Counted from the first letter of the stretch, positions 26,354 to 34,760 are shown. The stretch: DNA of 64,000 nt from Lachnospira sp900551945 (GCA_048380335.1 DBFCCI010000045.1:1-64000), one strand, 5' to 3'. The notes: generated by a model not told the origin, from the letters alone. Program-made: numbers and translations.

Positions 26354-27349
26354 ATGGATAATTCTACGGTTGATATGCTTCAAAATATATTTTCTGGAAT
26401 TGAACCAGTAATTAATAAGATAGAAGGTGGCAGAGAATATACAGAAGAGTTAAGTATTAAATATCGTTGGGTACTAGACGCATTGATTATTACATGTGTA
26501 AAAAAACAGGAAGTTGAACAACTTACATTAGTAGTACAATTTTGTGAAGCATTAGAGATTACAAAAAATGAATTAAAATATATTGCTACAATGGCAAGTG
26601 CAATTATAAGTATGAGTGAAACTAAGTATGTAGATGCTTATGAGATAAAGGTAGATACAATTCCAGATAGTGTTTTTAGTGATTATATGTACTTGATTTC
26701 TAAAAAATGTATAATGAGTAACGGACATATGACAATTTTTCAACCTACTTATGAAAATGATGTTACAGTGCAGGTGCTTGAACAAATTAACAAAATAAAT
26801 ACTCCTTATATAAAGATAATTGGAGCAATTATCCATGCCGATGATTATAAACTTGTTTTTAAAGATAAAGAAAAAGTAAGTTTAGAAAATTGTACTTTTA
26901 TTGGTGGATATAAAAATGCTATTTTCTTTAATTCTTGTAAAGAAGTAATGTTAAGTAATTGTCGATTTGAAAATTTTTCAAATAGAACTCTTGTTTTTGA
27001 TGATAGTAATTTAGTTGTTGTCGATAGTTGTTTATTTAAAAAGTGCAATATAGATTATGATGACGACTATTATTGGGTTAAGAAGGGTAGTGTTTTTTAT
27101 TCTGAGGATGTTTCATCTATAGGAAGATTTGAGTTGATTAATTCTTCGTTGATAGATTGTGGTGTTAGTCATTTATATGACGATGTTTTTGGATTTATTT
27201 CAAATATAGATAGCTTTGTTGATAATTGTAGCTTTGAAAATTGTTTAATAACAAAATATGGTAGAGATGAATGGAAAAAAGGTTGTATGTTTACTGACGA
27301 TTCGTTTGCAACAAATTGTAATTATAAAAATTCTTCTGTATTTAATTAA
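26354..27349 (+). CDS. Unknown protein with helical N-terminus and beta-helix-like C-terminus
   Basis: I do not recognise a family. The ATG at 26354 is chosen because AGGAGGG (26341-26347) lies 6 bases before it; a longer in-frame ATG at 26318 would put that site inside the gene. The 331-residue product has a helical first third (~1-110) with features of a TerB-like or tellurite-type helical domain only by vague analogy, and a last part (~155-330) with repeated short strands of the form xxxLxNCxFxxC (LENCTFIGG, LSNCRFENF, VDSCLFKKC, VDNCSFENC), as in right-handed parallel beta-helices. No signal peptide, so it is probably cytoplasmic. It follows the subtilase gene and may be its partner or target. 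Confidence 0.6.
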   Translation: MDNSTVDMLQNIFSGIEPVINKIEGGREYTEELSIKYRWVLDALIITCVKKQEVEQLTLVVQFCEALEITKNELKYIATMASAIISMSETKYVDAYEIKVDTIPDSVFSDYMYLISKKCIMSNGHMTIFQPTYENDVTVQVLEQINKINTPYIKIIGAIIHADDYKLVFKDKEKVSLENCTFIGGYKNAIFFNSCKEVMLSNCRFENFSNRTLVFDDSNLVVVDSCLFKKCNIDYDDDYYWVKKGSVFYSEDVSSIGRFELINSSLIDCGVSHLYDDVFGFISNIDSFVDNCSFENCLITKYGRDEWKKGCMFTDDSFATNCNYKNSSVFN

Positions 27350-27488
27350 TAAAAAACAAGTGTAATATAAAAATAAAATTATTCAAAAAGAGTTAAGGAA
27401 GATAATTATATATTTTAAATATAATAAGCAAGTCAAAAAGTAGATTGCAAATATCTGTTTTAATGAGAAAACCAATCACTTATCTATA

Positions 27489-27517
27489 TTGACTTTAGAT
27501 AAAAAGTTTTATATGAT
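27489..27517 (+). promoter_or_regulatory. Sigma-A promoter for flavodoxin
   Basis: TTGACT (27489-27494), a 17-base spacer and TATGAT (27512-27517), about 90 bases before the flavodoxin ATG and within an otherwise empty 257-base gap. Confidence 0.6.
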
Positions 27518-27606
27518 TAACTTAAGTTAGAAATAACTAACTTATAAAAGTTGATATGTCTTTTTGTTGTATATGATATGCAAAAAGAAAGTCTGGAGGT
27601 ATAAAT

Positions 27607-28041
27607 ATGGATAAGGTAACAGTAGTATATTGGTCACAGTCAGGTAATACACAGGCAATGGCAGAAGCCGTAGGAGAAGGAATTAAGGAAGCTGGAAAAG
27701 AAGCTGAAGTTATATCAGTAGATGCAGCATCAGTTGATAGCTTAAAAGAAGATACAGTATTTGCACTTGGTTGTCCTGCAATGGGAGCTGAAGTGTTAGA
27801 AGAAGCAGAGATGGAGCCATTTGTTACAGAGCTTGAAGCTTTTGTGTCAGGTAAGAAGATTGGTTTATTTGGTTCATACGGCTGGGGTGACGGTCAGTGG
27901 ATGCGTGACTGGGAAGAACGTATGAAAGCAGCAGGAGCAGAGATTGTAACAGGAGCAGGCGTTATTTGCAATGATGCACCAGATGATGAAGCTGTTGCAA
28001 GTTGTAAAAATCTTGGAAAAGAGCTTATTGCATTAGCTTAA
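27607..28041 (+). CDS. Flavodoxin
   Basis: A 144-residue short-chain flavodoxin. The FMN phosphate loop is WSQSGNTQAMA (residues ~9-19), the isoalloxazine loops are around LGCPAMGAEVLEE (~58) and FGSYGWGDGQWM (~88, with the stacking Trp), and the protein is acidic as usual. It carries electrons at low potential in place of ferredoxin. A strong GGAGG site precedes the ATG, and the gene is a single transcription unit with its own promoter and terminator. Confidence 0.95.
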   Translation: MDKVTVVYWSQSGNTQAMAEAVGEGIKEAGKEAEVISVDAASVDSLKEDTVFALGCPAMGAEVLEEAEMEPFVTELEAFVSGKKIGLFGSYGWGDGQWMRDWEERMKAAGAEIVTGAGVICNDAPDDEAVASCKNLGKELIALA

Positions 28042-28071
28042 GAATTGAATTTTTATAAGAATACATAAATA

Positions 28072-28119
28072 ACAGTCGCTAAGTTTTCGTGCAATCACGA
28101 ATTTTGGCGACTGTTTTTA
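28072..28119 (+). terminator. Flavodoxin terminator
   Basis: ACAGTCGC (28072-28079) pairs with GCGACTGT (28107-28114); an inner TTCGTG-CAAT-CACGAA hairpin extends it, and TTTTTAT follows. Confidence 0.85.
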
Positions 28120-28190
28120 TATTTATAAAAATGTGCAAAAAGCTCACTTCTTTAGATGTAGGATGGACAGCACAAATGTAAAAATTATGG

Positions 28191-28218
28191 TTGTTAAATT
28201 TGAATAATATGCTATAAT
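28191..28218 (+). promoter_or_regulatory. Sigma-A promoter, probably for the structured RNA
   Basis: TTGTTA (28191-28196), 16 bases, then a perfect TATAAT (28213-28218). No protein gene follows; the next element is the structured RNA at 28363. Confidence 0.5.
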
Positions 28219-28362
28219 AAGCATATGTTTTGATACGAGCCTTATGCTATCGTTAATTTATTCGTAAACGAGTTTTAGCTATTGAAGTGTCAAAAATAAT
28301 AGAATATGAAATATAGTGAACTACCACAGACCATAAAGGTCTGTGGCTTCTGTTAAATGGTT

Positions 28363-28582
28363 TACCAGACTAAGTTGTTAGAAATAGCAACTACGATATT
28401 TAGGTCATGATACCTTCGGTTGACGCAACAGACCGTTGCTCTATCGTACATGTTTAAGTTAGGTCAGAGTAAGAAAAGCCTTGTGATATGTACTTAAAAA
28501 GCCTTTATATCATTGTCGAGTTGAGGTCGGAATAGTTGAATGGTAATAGTTCAACAAAGTACGCAACACCTGCCATTTGGTA
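28363..28582 (+). ncRNA. Structured non-coding RNA, candidate raiA-motif RNA
   Basis: About 220 bases with no open frame but dense self-complementarity: a closing stem UACCAGA (28363-28369) with UUUGGUA (28576-28582), GUUG/CAAC around UAGAAAUAG, GCAAC-AGACC-GUUGC, ACGAUA with UAUCGU, GUACAU with AUGUAC, and GUUGAA/UUCAAC. A promoter lies upstream and a hairpin with a T run follows directly, so a discrete transcript is expected. The size and complex fold remind me of the raiA-motif RNAs of Firmicutes (Rfam RF03072), but I name that from memory and cannot confirm it. An omega RNA of an IS605 element is the main alternative; it would be expected on the opposite strand here. Confidence 0.5.
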
Positions 28583-28590
28583 GAGTATTT

Positions 28591-28617
28591 ATAAGTAGTG
28601 ACTTATTTATTTTTTAT
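28591..28617 (+). terminator. Terminator after the structured RNA
   Basis: ATAAGT-AGTG-ACTTAT (28591-28606) followed by TTATTTTTTAT, placed 8 bases after the closing stem of the RNA. Confidence 0.6.
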
Positions 28618-28756
28618 GTAATTTCTCAAAAAAACAATCACTACTTCAAGTTTCGCAAGAGATTGTTGAAAAATATATCCAAAATCAAAGGTAATGGTAA
28701 CGAACACTGTGTATCCACACACCTAAAGGTATGTGGTTTTGCAGCTGTTAATATAT

Positions 28757-28803
28757 AAAGTGCAGATATTAGGGATTATTTCTTTGGTATCTGCGCTTTT
28801 TTA
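28757..28803 (+). terminator. Second terminator beyond the IS605-like end
   Basis: AAAGTGCAGATA pairs with TATCTGCGCTTT around a 19-base loop, then T6. It lies just outside the right-hand hairpin and would stop any transcript crossing the element. Confidence 0.75.
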
Positions 28804-28984
28804 TATTATAAAATAAATATTCTATGTATTATAAAAATATATTATAAAAATACCATTTGTAACAAAATTGTAAGATTATAATGTGATATGGTATGGTATA
28901 ATAGCTTTGTTATTTTTATTATTTGCAAAATAACATAATTAATAAGTGTGTGTTAATGCGCATTAGAACGGAGGGAGTGTAATT

Positions 28985-30718
28985 GTGGCAGGACTGTTTG
29001 AGATATTTACCAGAATGACAGATGATGACATAAGAATGCAAATAGCATTTTTAAAAAATATCACATTGGCGAATGTTGCAAAAGAAACTGGCAACAAGAT
29101 GTTAGGGGGCTTTGCCGGTTTTGCTAATTCTATAACAGAAGCATTTTCTGGAAAGACACCATTTGCATATCAAGCAAAAAATGTTTCAGATATGGTCAAT
29201 GATGATTATGAAAGAATGGCAGTTAATGATAGAATACAACTTGATTATGAATTAAAAAGACTTCTTTTGCAAAAGTGCATAGAGCTTAATCCTTCGGTTA
29301 ATAAGGAGGGAAATATAAGCGATGATAGACTTATATTTTTGGTAGTCAATGAAGCTGCGAAAGTATATCCATCAATTGAAAAATATGCAGGTTGTGCAAA
29401 TAAAATGCAACAAATACACATAGAATATAATAAGGCGTTTATAAATAGTCTACACATTTACCTACAAAAACAGCAACAAGAAGATATAAAAAGAATGGAT
29501 AATCAGATACAAATGCGTTTAAATGAAGTATCTATGGATACAAAAAGAGAACTTCAAAAGGCGTTGCTTCCTAAAGAGTTTAGTGGAAGAGGTATTGGTA
29601 GAATATTAAGACTTGAAAAAGGCACTAAGTATTTAACAAGAACAGTTGAATGTTTAGGAATAGATTGTTTTGATATGGTTAATGTCAATATAGAGACAGC
29701 ATTAGTAGGTGTTAGAAGTCTAAAAAGAATATCAAGATTGCTATTTGCTGAATTTATATGGAGAGCAACAGCTTCAAGTCTTGAGAAGTTTACAATTGAT
29801 AGAACTATATTACCATCTTATGTGCAGACAGATATGATGATGGAGCATCTTGAACAGGAAAAGAAGTTAAGAGTGCTTTTATCAGACAGAATTGAAGCTG
29901 AAAATAGACTTAACAAATCAGAAAAAGAGCTTGAAAAAATAGAAGCGCAAATCCAAGATAATACAGATAGACTAGAGCTAGAACAACGAGAATATGACGA
30001 GATACAGATGAGCTTTATGGGACTTGAAAGTAAGAAGGATGAATATATTTCAGGTAAACACACAGACTCAGAAACAAAGAGTTATTATAATCAAGTTAAT
30101 GAAACAAAACGTAAGTTAGACAGTGCTAAGAATGATTGGGCAAAAAGACAACAAAAGCTAAAAGAGCTTGTAAATATTAAGAATAGAATTGAGTCAGAAA
30201 GAAATACAGCAAGACTTAATTTTGAAGTTGTCAAAAGTAAGTCTGATAAACAAGTTAGTGAAAAGGCACAAAAGCTAAAGTCACAATGGGAAGCCTTTTT
30301 TTATAAATTAAGTATAGATAGTGACATTATTGAAAAACTTGTAATTGAGTTTACAGACGCAGAAATAATAAAGATTGAAGAATTCTTAAAAGAAATGCAA
30401 GACAATGGTGATATGTCATCATTTGCATACGAAACTCAGCAGATAGAAAACAAAGATATCGTATTTGGTGAAAATATTAACGATATTGATAATGTTAATG
30501 ATACACAGTTAGAGTCAGATAATGCAGACAGTATGTTTGAGAATAATAGTAACACATATAATGATGATACAATAAAAGCTGAAAATCAAGACAAGTTACA
30601 AGGACTTATAAGTGATATATATTCAGAAAATATGGTTACATATTGTAATGTGGCAGCTGGAAAGAATGTAAGAATAGTATATAAAGACAATGAAATTATA
30701 AGTATAGAAAGAAAGTAG
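28985..30718 (+). CDS. Unknown cytoplasmic coiled-coil protein
   Basis: I do not recognise a family. The 577-residue product starts at GTG 28985, 8 bases after GGAGGG. Residues 1-270 are mostly helical with a compact-looking segment (GRGIGRILRLEKGTKYLT and IETALVGVRSLKRISR); residues ~288-420 are a long charged heptad region (EAENRLNKSEKELEKIEAQI and similar) that must form coiled coil; ~490-540 is an Asn/Asp-rich acidic linker; and the last ~40 residues form a small beta unit (NVRIVYKDNEIISIERK). No signal peptide or membrane helix. It is separated by 91 bases from folC. A structural or scaffold role is possible; nothing more can be said. Confidence 0.75.
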   Translation: MAGLFEIFTRMTDDDIRMQIAFLKNITLANVAKETGNKMLGGFAGFANSITEAFSGKTPFAYQAKNVSDMVNDDYERMAVNDRIQLDYELKRLLLQKCIELNPSVNKEGNISDDRLIFLVVNEAAKVYPSIEKYAGCANKMQQIHIEYNKAFINSLHIYLQKQQQEDIKRMDNQIQMRLNEVSMDTKRELQKALLPKEFSGRGIGRILRLEKGTKYLTRTVECLGIDCFDMVNVNIETALVGVRSLKRISRLLFAEFIWRATASSLEKFTIDRTILPSYVQTDMMMEHLEQEKKLRVLLSDRIEAENRLNKSEKELEKIEAQIQDNTDRLELEQREYDEIQMSFMGLESKKDEYISGKHTDSETKSYYNQVNETKRKLDSAKNDWAKRQQKLKELVNIKNRIESERNTARLNFEVVKSKSDKQVSEKAQKLKSQWEAFFYKLSIDSDIIEKLVIEFTDAEIIKIEEFLKEMQDNGDMSSFAYETQQIENKDIVFGENINDIDNVNDTQLESDNADSMFENNSNTYNDDTIKAENQDKLQGLISDIYSENMVTYCNVAAGKNVRIVYKDNEIISIERK

Positions 30719-30809
30719 TAATATTTAAAGTATACAATATACTTATAAATAGTAATATATTTACAAATATTATTAGAAATGAAATAGTGTGCGAATGGAG
30801 AAGTATTAA

Positions 30810-32141
30810 GTGAGTGACAATATTATAGACAAGCCATTATTTGATACAATGGAAAAGATAGAACATTTTCTTAATGGAATACCGCAATTTGTAAGGCTTA
30901 CAGGAGTAGAAAGGTGTAAAAGACTTTTAGAATATCTAGGTAATCCGCAAGATAAGTTAAAAATAATCCACGTTGCAGGTACTAATGGAAAAGGCTCAGT
31001 GTGTTCATATATTAATGGTATACTTAATTTTAATGGATACAAGACAGGCTTTTTTACATCACCACATCTTGTAGATATAAGAGAACGTATAAGAATATGT
31101 AATGAACTTGTATCTGAGGAACAATTTATAAAGTATTTTAATATAGTGTATAAGGTTTCATTAGAGTTAAAAAAAGAAGATATTGATATTGCATATTTTG
31201 ATTACTTTTTTGCAATTGCAATGTGTGTGTATGCACAAGAACAAGTTGATTTTGTAGTTATGGAAACAGGATTAGGTGGAAAGCTTGATTCTACTAATGT
31301 TGTAGCACACCCCGTCTTGTCGGTAATAACGACAATAAGTCTTGAACACACAGCAATTCTTGGTGACACTTTAGAAAAAATAGCGAGTGAAAAGGCAGGA
31401 ATTATAAAGTCTAAAACACCAGTTGTATTTTTAGACAAAAATAAAGCTGTAACAGATGTATTTGTAAAAAAGGCCAATAAAGAAAATACAAGCTATATTG
31501 CCATAACACCTAAAGATTATAAAATTAGGCAAAACACAGCAAATTATATTGATTTTTTGATTAATAATGAGTATTATAAGAATGATTGTTTTGTTTTAGA
31601 CACTAAAGCAGTTTATCAAGTTGAAAATTGTACTCTTGCTTTAACCGCAATGGCAGTATTGCAAAAGCTTAAAGTAGTAGAGCTTGATATTAATGAGTGT
31701 AAGCAGGCAGTTAAACAGACACATTGGGAAGGCAGAATGGAAGAAGTTCTAACAAATGTATACGTTGACGGAGCACATAATCCAGAGGGCATAGAAGCAT
31801 TTATTGCTTCTGTAAGGGGAATATGTAAGGATAAGTCATGTGTATTATTATTTTCAGTGGTAAGAGATAAGAATTTTGAAAAAATGATACAAGCACTTTG
31901 TTTAAGTCAATTGTTTGATGAATTTGTAATTACTCAAGTCGGTGGAGTAAGAAAGCTTGATGACAAGAGTATGAAAGATACATTTAAGCATTATACTGAT
32001 AAGAAGGTTACTGAATTTGAAAATGTATCACAAGCATTTTCTTATGCGATGGATAAGAAAAAGGATATACTTGTATGTGCAGGCTCATTGTATCTTACAG
32101 GTGAGATTAAGTCGATTATAAGCAGAAAAACTGCGGAATAG
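30810..32141 (+). CDS. folC: Dihydrofolate/folylpolyglutamate synthase
   Basis: A 443-residue Mur-ligase-type enzyme. Marks: the ATP loop HVAGTNGKGSVCSY (~54-67), FFTSPHLVDIRERI, VMETGLGGKLDSTN, TTISLEHTAILGDT with the metal-binding His, and the C-terminal YVDGAHNPEGIEAF. FolC adds glutamates to folates and may also form dihydrofolate from dihydropteroate. The GTG at 30810 follows GAATGGAGAAG. It heads a short operon with a 46-residue protein and a zinc-ribbon TPR protein. Together with the riboswitch-controlled FolT 11 kb away it points to salvage and retention of folate. Confidence 0.94.
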   Translation: MSDNIIDKPLFDTMEKIEHFLNGIPQFVRLTGVERCKRLLEYLGNPQDKLKIIHVAGTNGKGSVCSYINGILNFNGYKTGFFTSPHLVDIRERIRICNELVSEEQFIKYFNIVYKVSLELKKEDIDIAYFDYFFAIAMCVYAQEQVDFVVMETGLGGKLDSTNVVAHPVLSVITTISLEHTAILGDTLEKIASEKAGIIKSKTPVVFLDKNKAVTDVFVKKANKENTSYIAITPKDYKIRQNTANYIDFLINNEYYKNDCFVLDTKAVYQVENCTLALTAMAVLQKLKVVELDINECKQAVKQTHWEGRMEEVLTNVYVDGAHNPEGIEAFIASVRGICKDKSCVLLFSVVRDKNFEKMIQALCLSQLFDEFVITQVGGVRKLDDKSMKDTFKHYTDKKVTEFENVSQAFSYAMDKKKDILVCAGSLYLTGEIKSIISRKTAE

Positions 32142-32149
32142 AGGTATTT

Positions 32150-32290
32150 ATGATAGATTTTGATGAAGAAATTAAGAAGTTTAAACCAAGTCTTGAAGTA
32201 GAAGACGCAGAAGAAGCTATTTACAATAATGATGTTCCAGATATAGCAGACCTTATTAACAAGATAATAGCAGGAAAGTCAAATAAATAA
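32150..32290 (+). CDS. Small acidic protein of 46 residues
   Basis: An ATG at 32150 follows folC by 8 bases with GAGG 6 bases before it, and opens a 46-codon frame to TAA at 32288-32290. The sequence (MIDFDEEIKKFKPSLEVEDA at the start, DIADLINKII near the end) is acidic and amphipathic. Tight spacing between two real genes, a good ribosome binding site and coding-like composition support translation. I know no family for it; it may be a conserved small partner of the downstream TPR protein. Confidence 0.7.
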   Translation: MIDFDEEIKKFKPSLEVEDAEEAIYNNDVPDIADLINKIIAGKSNK

Positions 32291-32326
32291 TATGGTCATG
32301 TATGTATACGGAGGAATGTTTAAACG

Positions 32327-33724
32327 ATGAGATGTTATAAATGTGGCTGTGTATTATCAGCTAGTGATAAATGTCCACAGTGTGGCATAGATGTGTATGT
32401 TTTTAAAAGAACAGCAAAAGTGTCTAATTTGTACTATAATCTGGGACTTTCAAAGGCTCGTGTAAGAGATTTGTCGGGAGCGGCTGAAAGTTTGAGAACA
32501 AGTGTTGCAATTAATAAATATAATATAGAAGCCCGTAACTTATTAGGTCTTGTATATTGTGAAATGGGAGATGTTGTAGAAGCTTTGAGTGAATGGGTGC
32601 TTAGTAAGAACCTTAAGCCAGAAGATAATCCAGCAAGCTCATATATTACACAAATTCAGTCTAATCAAGGCAGATTTACGGCGGTAACAACATTAATAAA
32701 GAAGTATAATCAGTCATTAAAGTATGCAAAAGAAGGCAATATTGATATGGCTGTTATACAATTAAAAAAGATTGTTACACAAAATCAAAAGCATATTAAG
32801 TCTATGCAGCTTTTAGCTTTGTTGTATATGAAAAACAATGAGCTTAATAAAGCCAAGAAGTTACTTAATAATATTTTAAAGATTGATAAAAATAATACAC
32901 TTGCAAAGCTTTATCTTGAAGATATAGAAGCAGATATTCAAGCAAAGAAGAAAGAGTCGCAAAGCACTACATTTCTTCCTAAGAAACGTAATAAGATTGA
33001 AGAAAGAAAGCCGCTTAGTGGTGATGATGTTATTATGCCACGTTCTTCATACAAAGAACCAAGTAATGGCGCAGTCACTATAGTCAATATACTTATTGGT
33101 GTAGCAATTGGTGCAGCACTTATATGGTTCTTAATAATACCATCTAAGTATAAGGGAATGACAGCTGATTATAATAAGAGTATTCAAGATTATAGCGAAC
33201 AATTGTCTAGTGGAAATGTTGAACTTAATTCTTTAGAATCACAGCTTAATCAAGTAAAGAGAGAAAAAGAAGCCCTAGAAGAAACTTTAGAACAGTTAGG
33301 CGGAGATGGTGGAAGCAACAAGTTATTAACTTCTGTAATTTCAGCGGCTAATTCATATATTGCAAAGGATTATACACAGGCGGCAGAAGACCTTTTAGAC
33401 GTTGAAGTAAGTTCACTTCCATCAAGTGAAGCTAAGGACTTGTACAATACAATAGCGGAAGAAACAATGCAGTCGGCTTCTACTGAGCTTTATAGCAGGG
33501 CAAGGACAGCATATAATAAGTCTGATTATACAGAAGCAGCAGAGTATTTTGTCAAGGCTTACAAATGTGATACAACAATGGTAGATGCAGTTTATTATGC
33601 AGCTAAATGTTATGACTCTTTAGGACAAGAAGACAATGCTGTAAAGTACTATCAATATATAGTTGATGATTTTCCATCAAGCTCATATTACAGAGAAGCA
33701 AATTCTTATGTAAATTCCCATTAA
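32327..33724 (+). CDS. Zinc-ribbon, TPR and single-helix membrane protein
   Basis: A 465-residue protein with a clear domain order: an N-terminal zinc ribbon (CYKCG...CPQCG, residues 3-21), TPR units (~30-110 and ~125-200; YYNLGLSKARVRDLSGAAES, ARNLLGLVYCEMGDVVEAL), a membrane helix (~250-272), a coiled coil (~285-322) and further TPR units to the end (~330-465, with AYNKSDYTEAAEYFVKAYK). The helix would place the two TPR blocks on opposite sides of the membrane. Such proteins often organise envelope complexes. AGGAATG precedes the ATG, and the gene ends at a strong terminator. Confidence 0.82.
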   Translation: MRCYKCGCVLSASDKCPQCGIDVYVFKRTAKVSNLYYNLGLSKARVRDLSGAAESLRTSVAINKYNIEARNLLGLVYCEMGDVVEALSEWVLSKNLKPEDNPASSYITQIQSNQGRFTAVTTLIKKYNQSLKYAKEGNIDMAVIQLKKIVTQNQKHIKSMQLLALLYMKNNELNKAKKLLNNILKIDKNNTLAKLYLEDIEADIQAKKKESQSTTFLPKKRNKIEERKPLSGDDVIMPRSSYKEPSNGAVTIVNILIGVAIGAALIWFLIIPSKYKGMTADYNKSIQDYSEQLSSGNVELNSLESQLNQVKREKEALEETLEQLGGDGGSNKLLTSVISAANSYIAKDYTQAAEDLLDVEVSSLPSSEAKDLYNTIAEETMQSASTELYSRARTAYNKSDYTEAAEYFVKAYKCDTTMVDAVYYAAKCYDSLGQEDNAVKYYQYIVDDFPSSSYYREANSYVNSH

Positions 33725-33751
33725 ATAAAATTATATAAGATACTAAGGAAA

Positions 33752-33787
33752 GCTCTAAAAGACTAAAAGTCTTTTAGGGCATTTTTT
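33752..33787 (+). terminator. Terminator of the folC operon
   Basis: GCTCTAAAAGAC pairs with GTCTTTTAGGGC (33752-33780) around a short loop, followed by ATTTTTT. Confidence 0.88.
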
Positions 33788-33893
33788 ATGCCAGTGCAAG
33801 AACGTAATAATTTTTGTTACTGGCATATATTTTACTATATTATAAGTATATTTGAATTTAGGTATATTAAATTTATACCAGAGTGGAGGGGTT

Positions 33894-34286
33894 ATGGATA
33901 TATTAAATCCAAATACAAATGAAGATGAAAAAACACGCACAGATTACATATATATGGTGACGGGGCATACAATGGTTATAAGTCTTAATGCAGAGCTTGA
34001 CCATCATCTTGCAGATGAGATGAGAGAAATTATTGATGAAGTAATAGAAAGCAGAGGGGTACAAGATATCATTTTTGATTTTGGAAAGATAAGTTTTATG
34101 GATAGTTCTGGGATAGGGCTTATTATGGGAAGATACAAAAAGCTAAGAGATAAAGGTAAAATATATGTAGCATCAGCTAATGAGAGTATACAAAGAATAC
34201 TTCTTATATCGGGGCTTCATAAGCTTGTAGGAGTTTGTCAAGATGTCAATAGCGCAATATGGGATATAAAGAGAAAGGATAAGTAA
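33894..34286 (+). CDS. spoIIAA: Anti-sigma-F factor antagonist SpoIIAA
   Basis: A STAS-domain protein of 130 residues starting at ATG 33894, 5 bases after GGAGGGG; a longer in-frame start at 33852 would bury that site. The phosphorylated Ser lies in SFMDSSGIGLIMGRY (residues ~67-81). In the forespore, dephosphorylated SpoIIAA displaces sigma-F from SpoIIAB. About 15 residues precede the usual start of the STAS fold. First gene of spoIIAA-spoIIAB-sigF; no clear sigma-H promoter was seen upstream. Confidence 0.95.
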   Translation: MDILNPNTNEDEKTRTDYIYMVTGHTMVISLNAELDHHLADEMREIIDEVIESRGVQDIIFDFGKISFMDSSGIGLIMGRYKKLRDKGKIYVASANESIQRILLISGLHKLVGVCQDVNSAIWDIKRKDK

Positions 34287-34301
34287 AGAGAGGGGAGAGA
34301 A

Positions 34302-34760
34302 ATGGTGAGTTATAAGAATAATGTATACAAAAATAAGGTTAAGTGTGAACATGAGATGGAGCTTGCATTTGATGCAAAATCAGAGAATGAGAATTTTGCA
34401 AGGGTAGTTATTGCGGCTTTTTGTACAAGGGTTGACCCTACAATAGAAGAAATAGCTGATGTAAAGACAGCAGTATCAGAGGCAGTTACTAATTGTATCG
34501 TACATGGTTATGCTAATAGTGAAGGCAAAGTTTACATGAAATGTATATTAAAAGACAGGCAGGTAACTATTATTATTAAGGATAAAGGCGTTGGAATTGA
34601 CAATATAAATCAAGCTATGGAGCCTTTATACACTTCTAAACCAGAGCAAGAAAGGTCGGGCATGGGATTTTCATTTATGGAAGCTTTTATGGACGAGCTA
34701 GAAGTAATATCTAAAAAAGACGTTGGAACAACTGTAATTATGAAGAAAAACTTTTTATAA
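34302..34760 (+). CDS. spoIIAB: Anti-sigma-F factor / serine kinase SpoIIAB
   Basis: A 152-residue GHKL ATPase. The N box is VSEAVTNCIVHGY (~52-64), the G1 box IKDKGVGIDNI (~93-103), and the G2 part RSGMGFSFMEAFMD (~124-137). It binds sigma-F and phosphorylates SpoIIAA on Ser. It starts 15 bases after spoIIAA with an AGAGGGGAG site and is of normal length. Confidence 0.96.
   Translation: MVSYKNNVYKNKVKCEHEMELAFDAKSENENFARVVIAAFCTRVDPTIEEIADVKTAVSEAVTNCIVHGYANSEGKVYMKCILKDRQVTIIIKDKGVGIDNINQAMEPLYTSKPEQERSGMGFSFMEAFMDELEVISKKDVGTTVIMKKNFL

Larger units (their letters stand above)
28316..28745 (-). mobile_element. IS200/IS605-like ends without transposase
   Basis: Two hairpins bound the region: CCACAGACC/GGTCTGTGG (28324-28346) and CCACACACC/GGTATGTGG (28715-28736). 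Read on the minus strand, the first has the same context as the right end of the TnpB remnant at 57.1 kb (AGAAGCC, hairpin, then TAGTTCACT), and the second resembles that element's left end (CAGC, AAAAC before the hairpin, GTGGAT after). No tnpA or tnpB coding sequence lies between; the interior is the structured RNA and its flanks. It is best read as a non-autonomous or internally replaced IS605-type element. Confidence 0.55.

Noticed and set aside
28363..28582. Group I intron or IStron core
   Set aside because: I looked for P7/R and S motifs (GUUCAGAGACUA-like); GGTCAGAGTAAG is only a partial match and no exon junction is apparent.
28540..28758. 72-codon frame running through the end of the structured RNA
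   Set aside because: It crosses the terminator hairpin and the IS605-like hairpin and has no coding character.
33852..33893. Upstream extension of spoIIAA from an in-frame start at 33852
   Set aside because: The GGAGGGG ribosome binding site would be inside the gene; ATG 33894 fits it.
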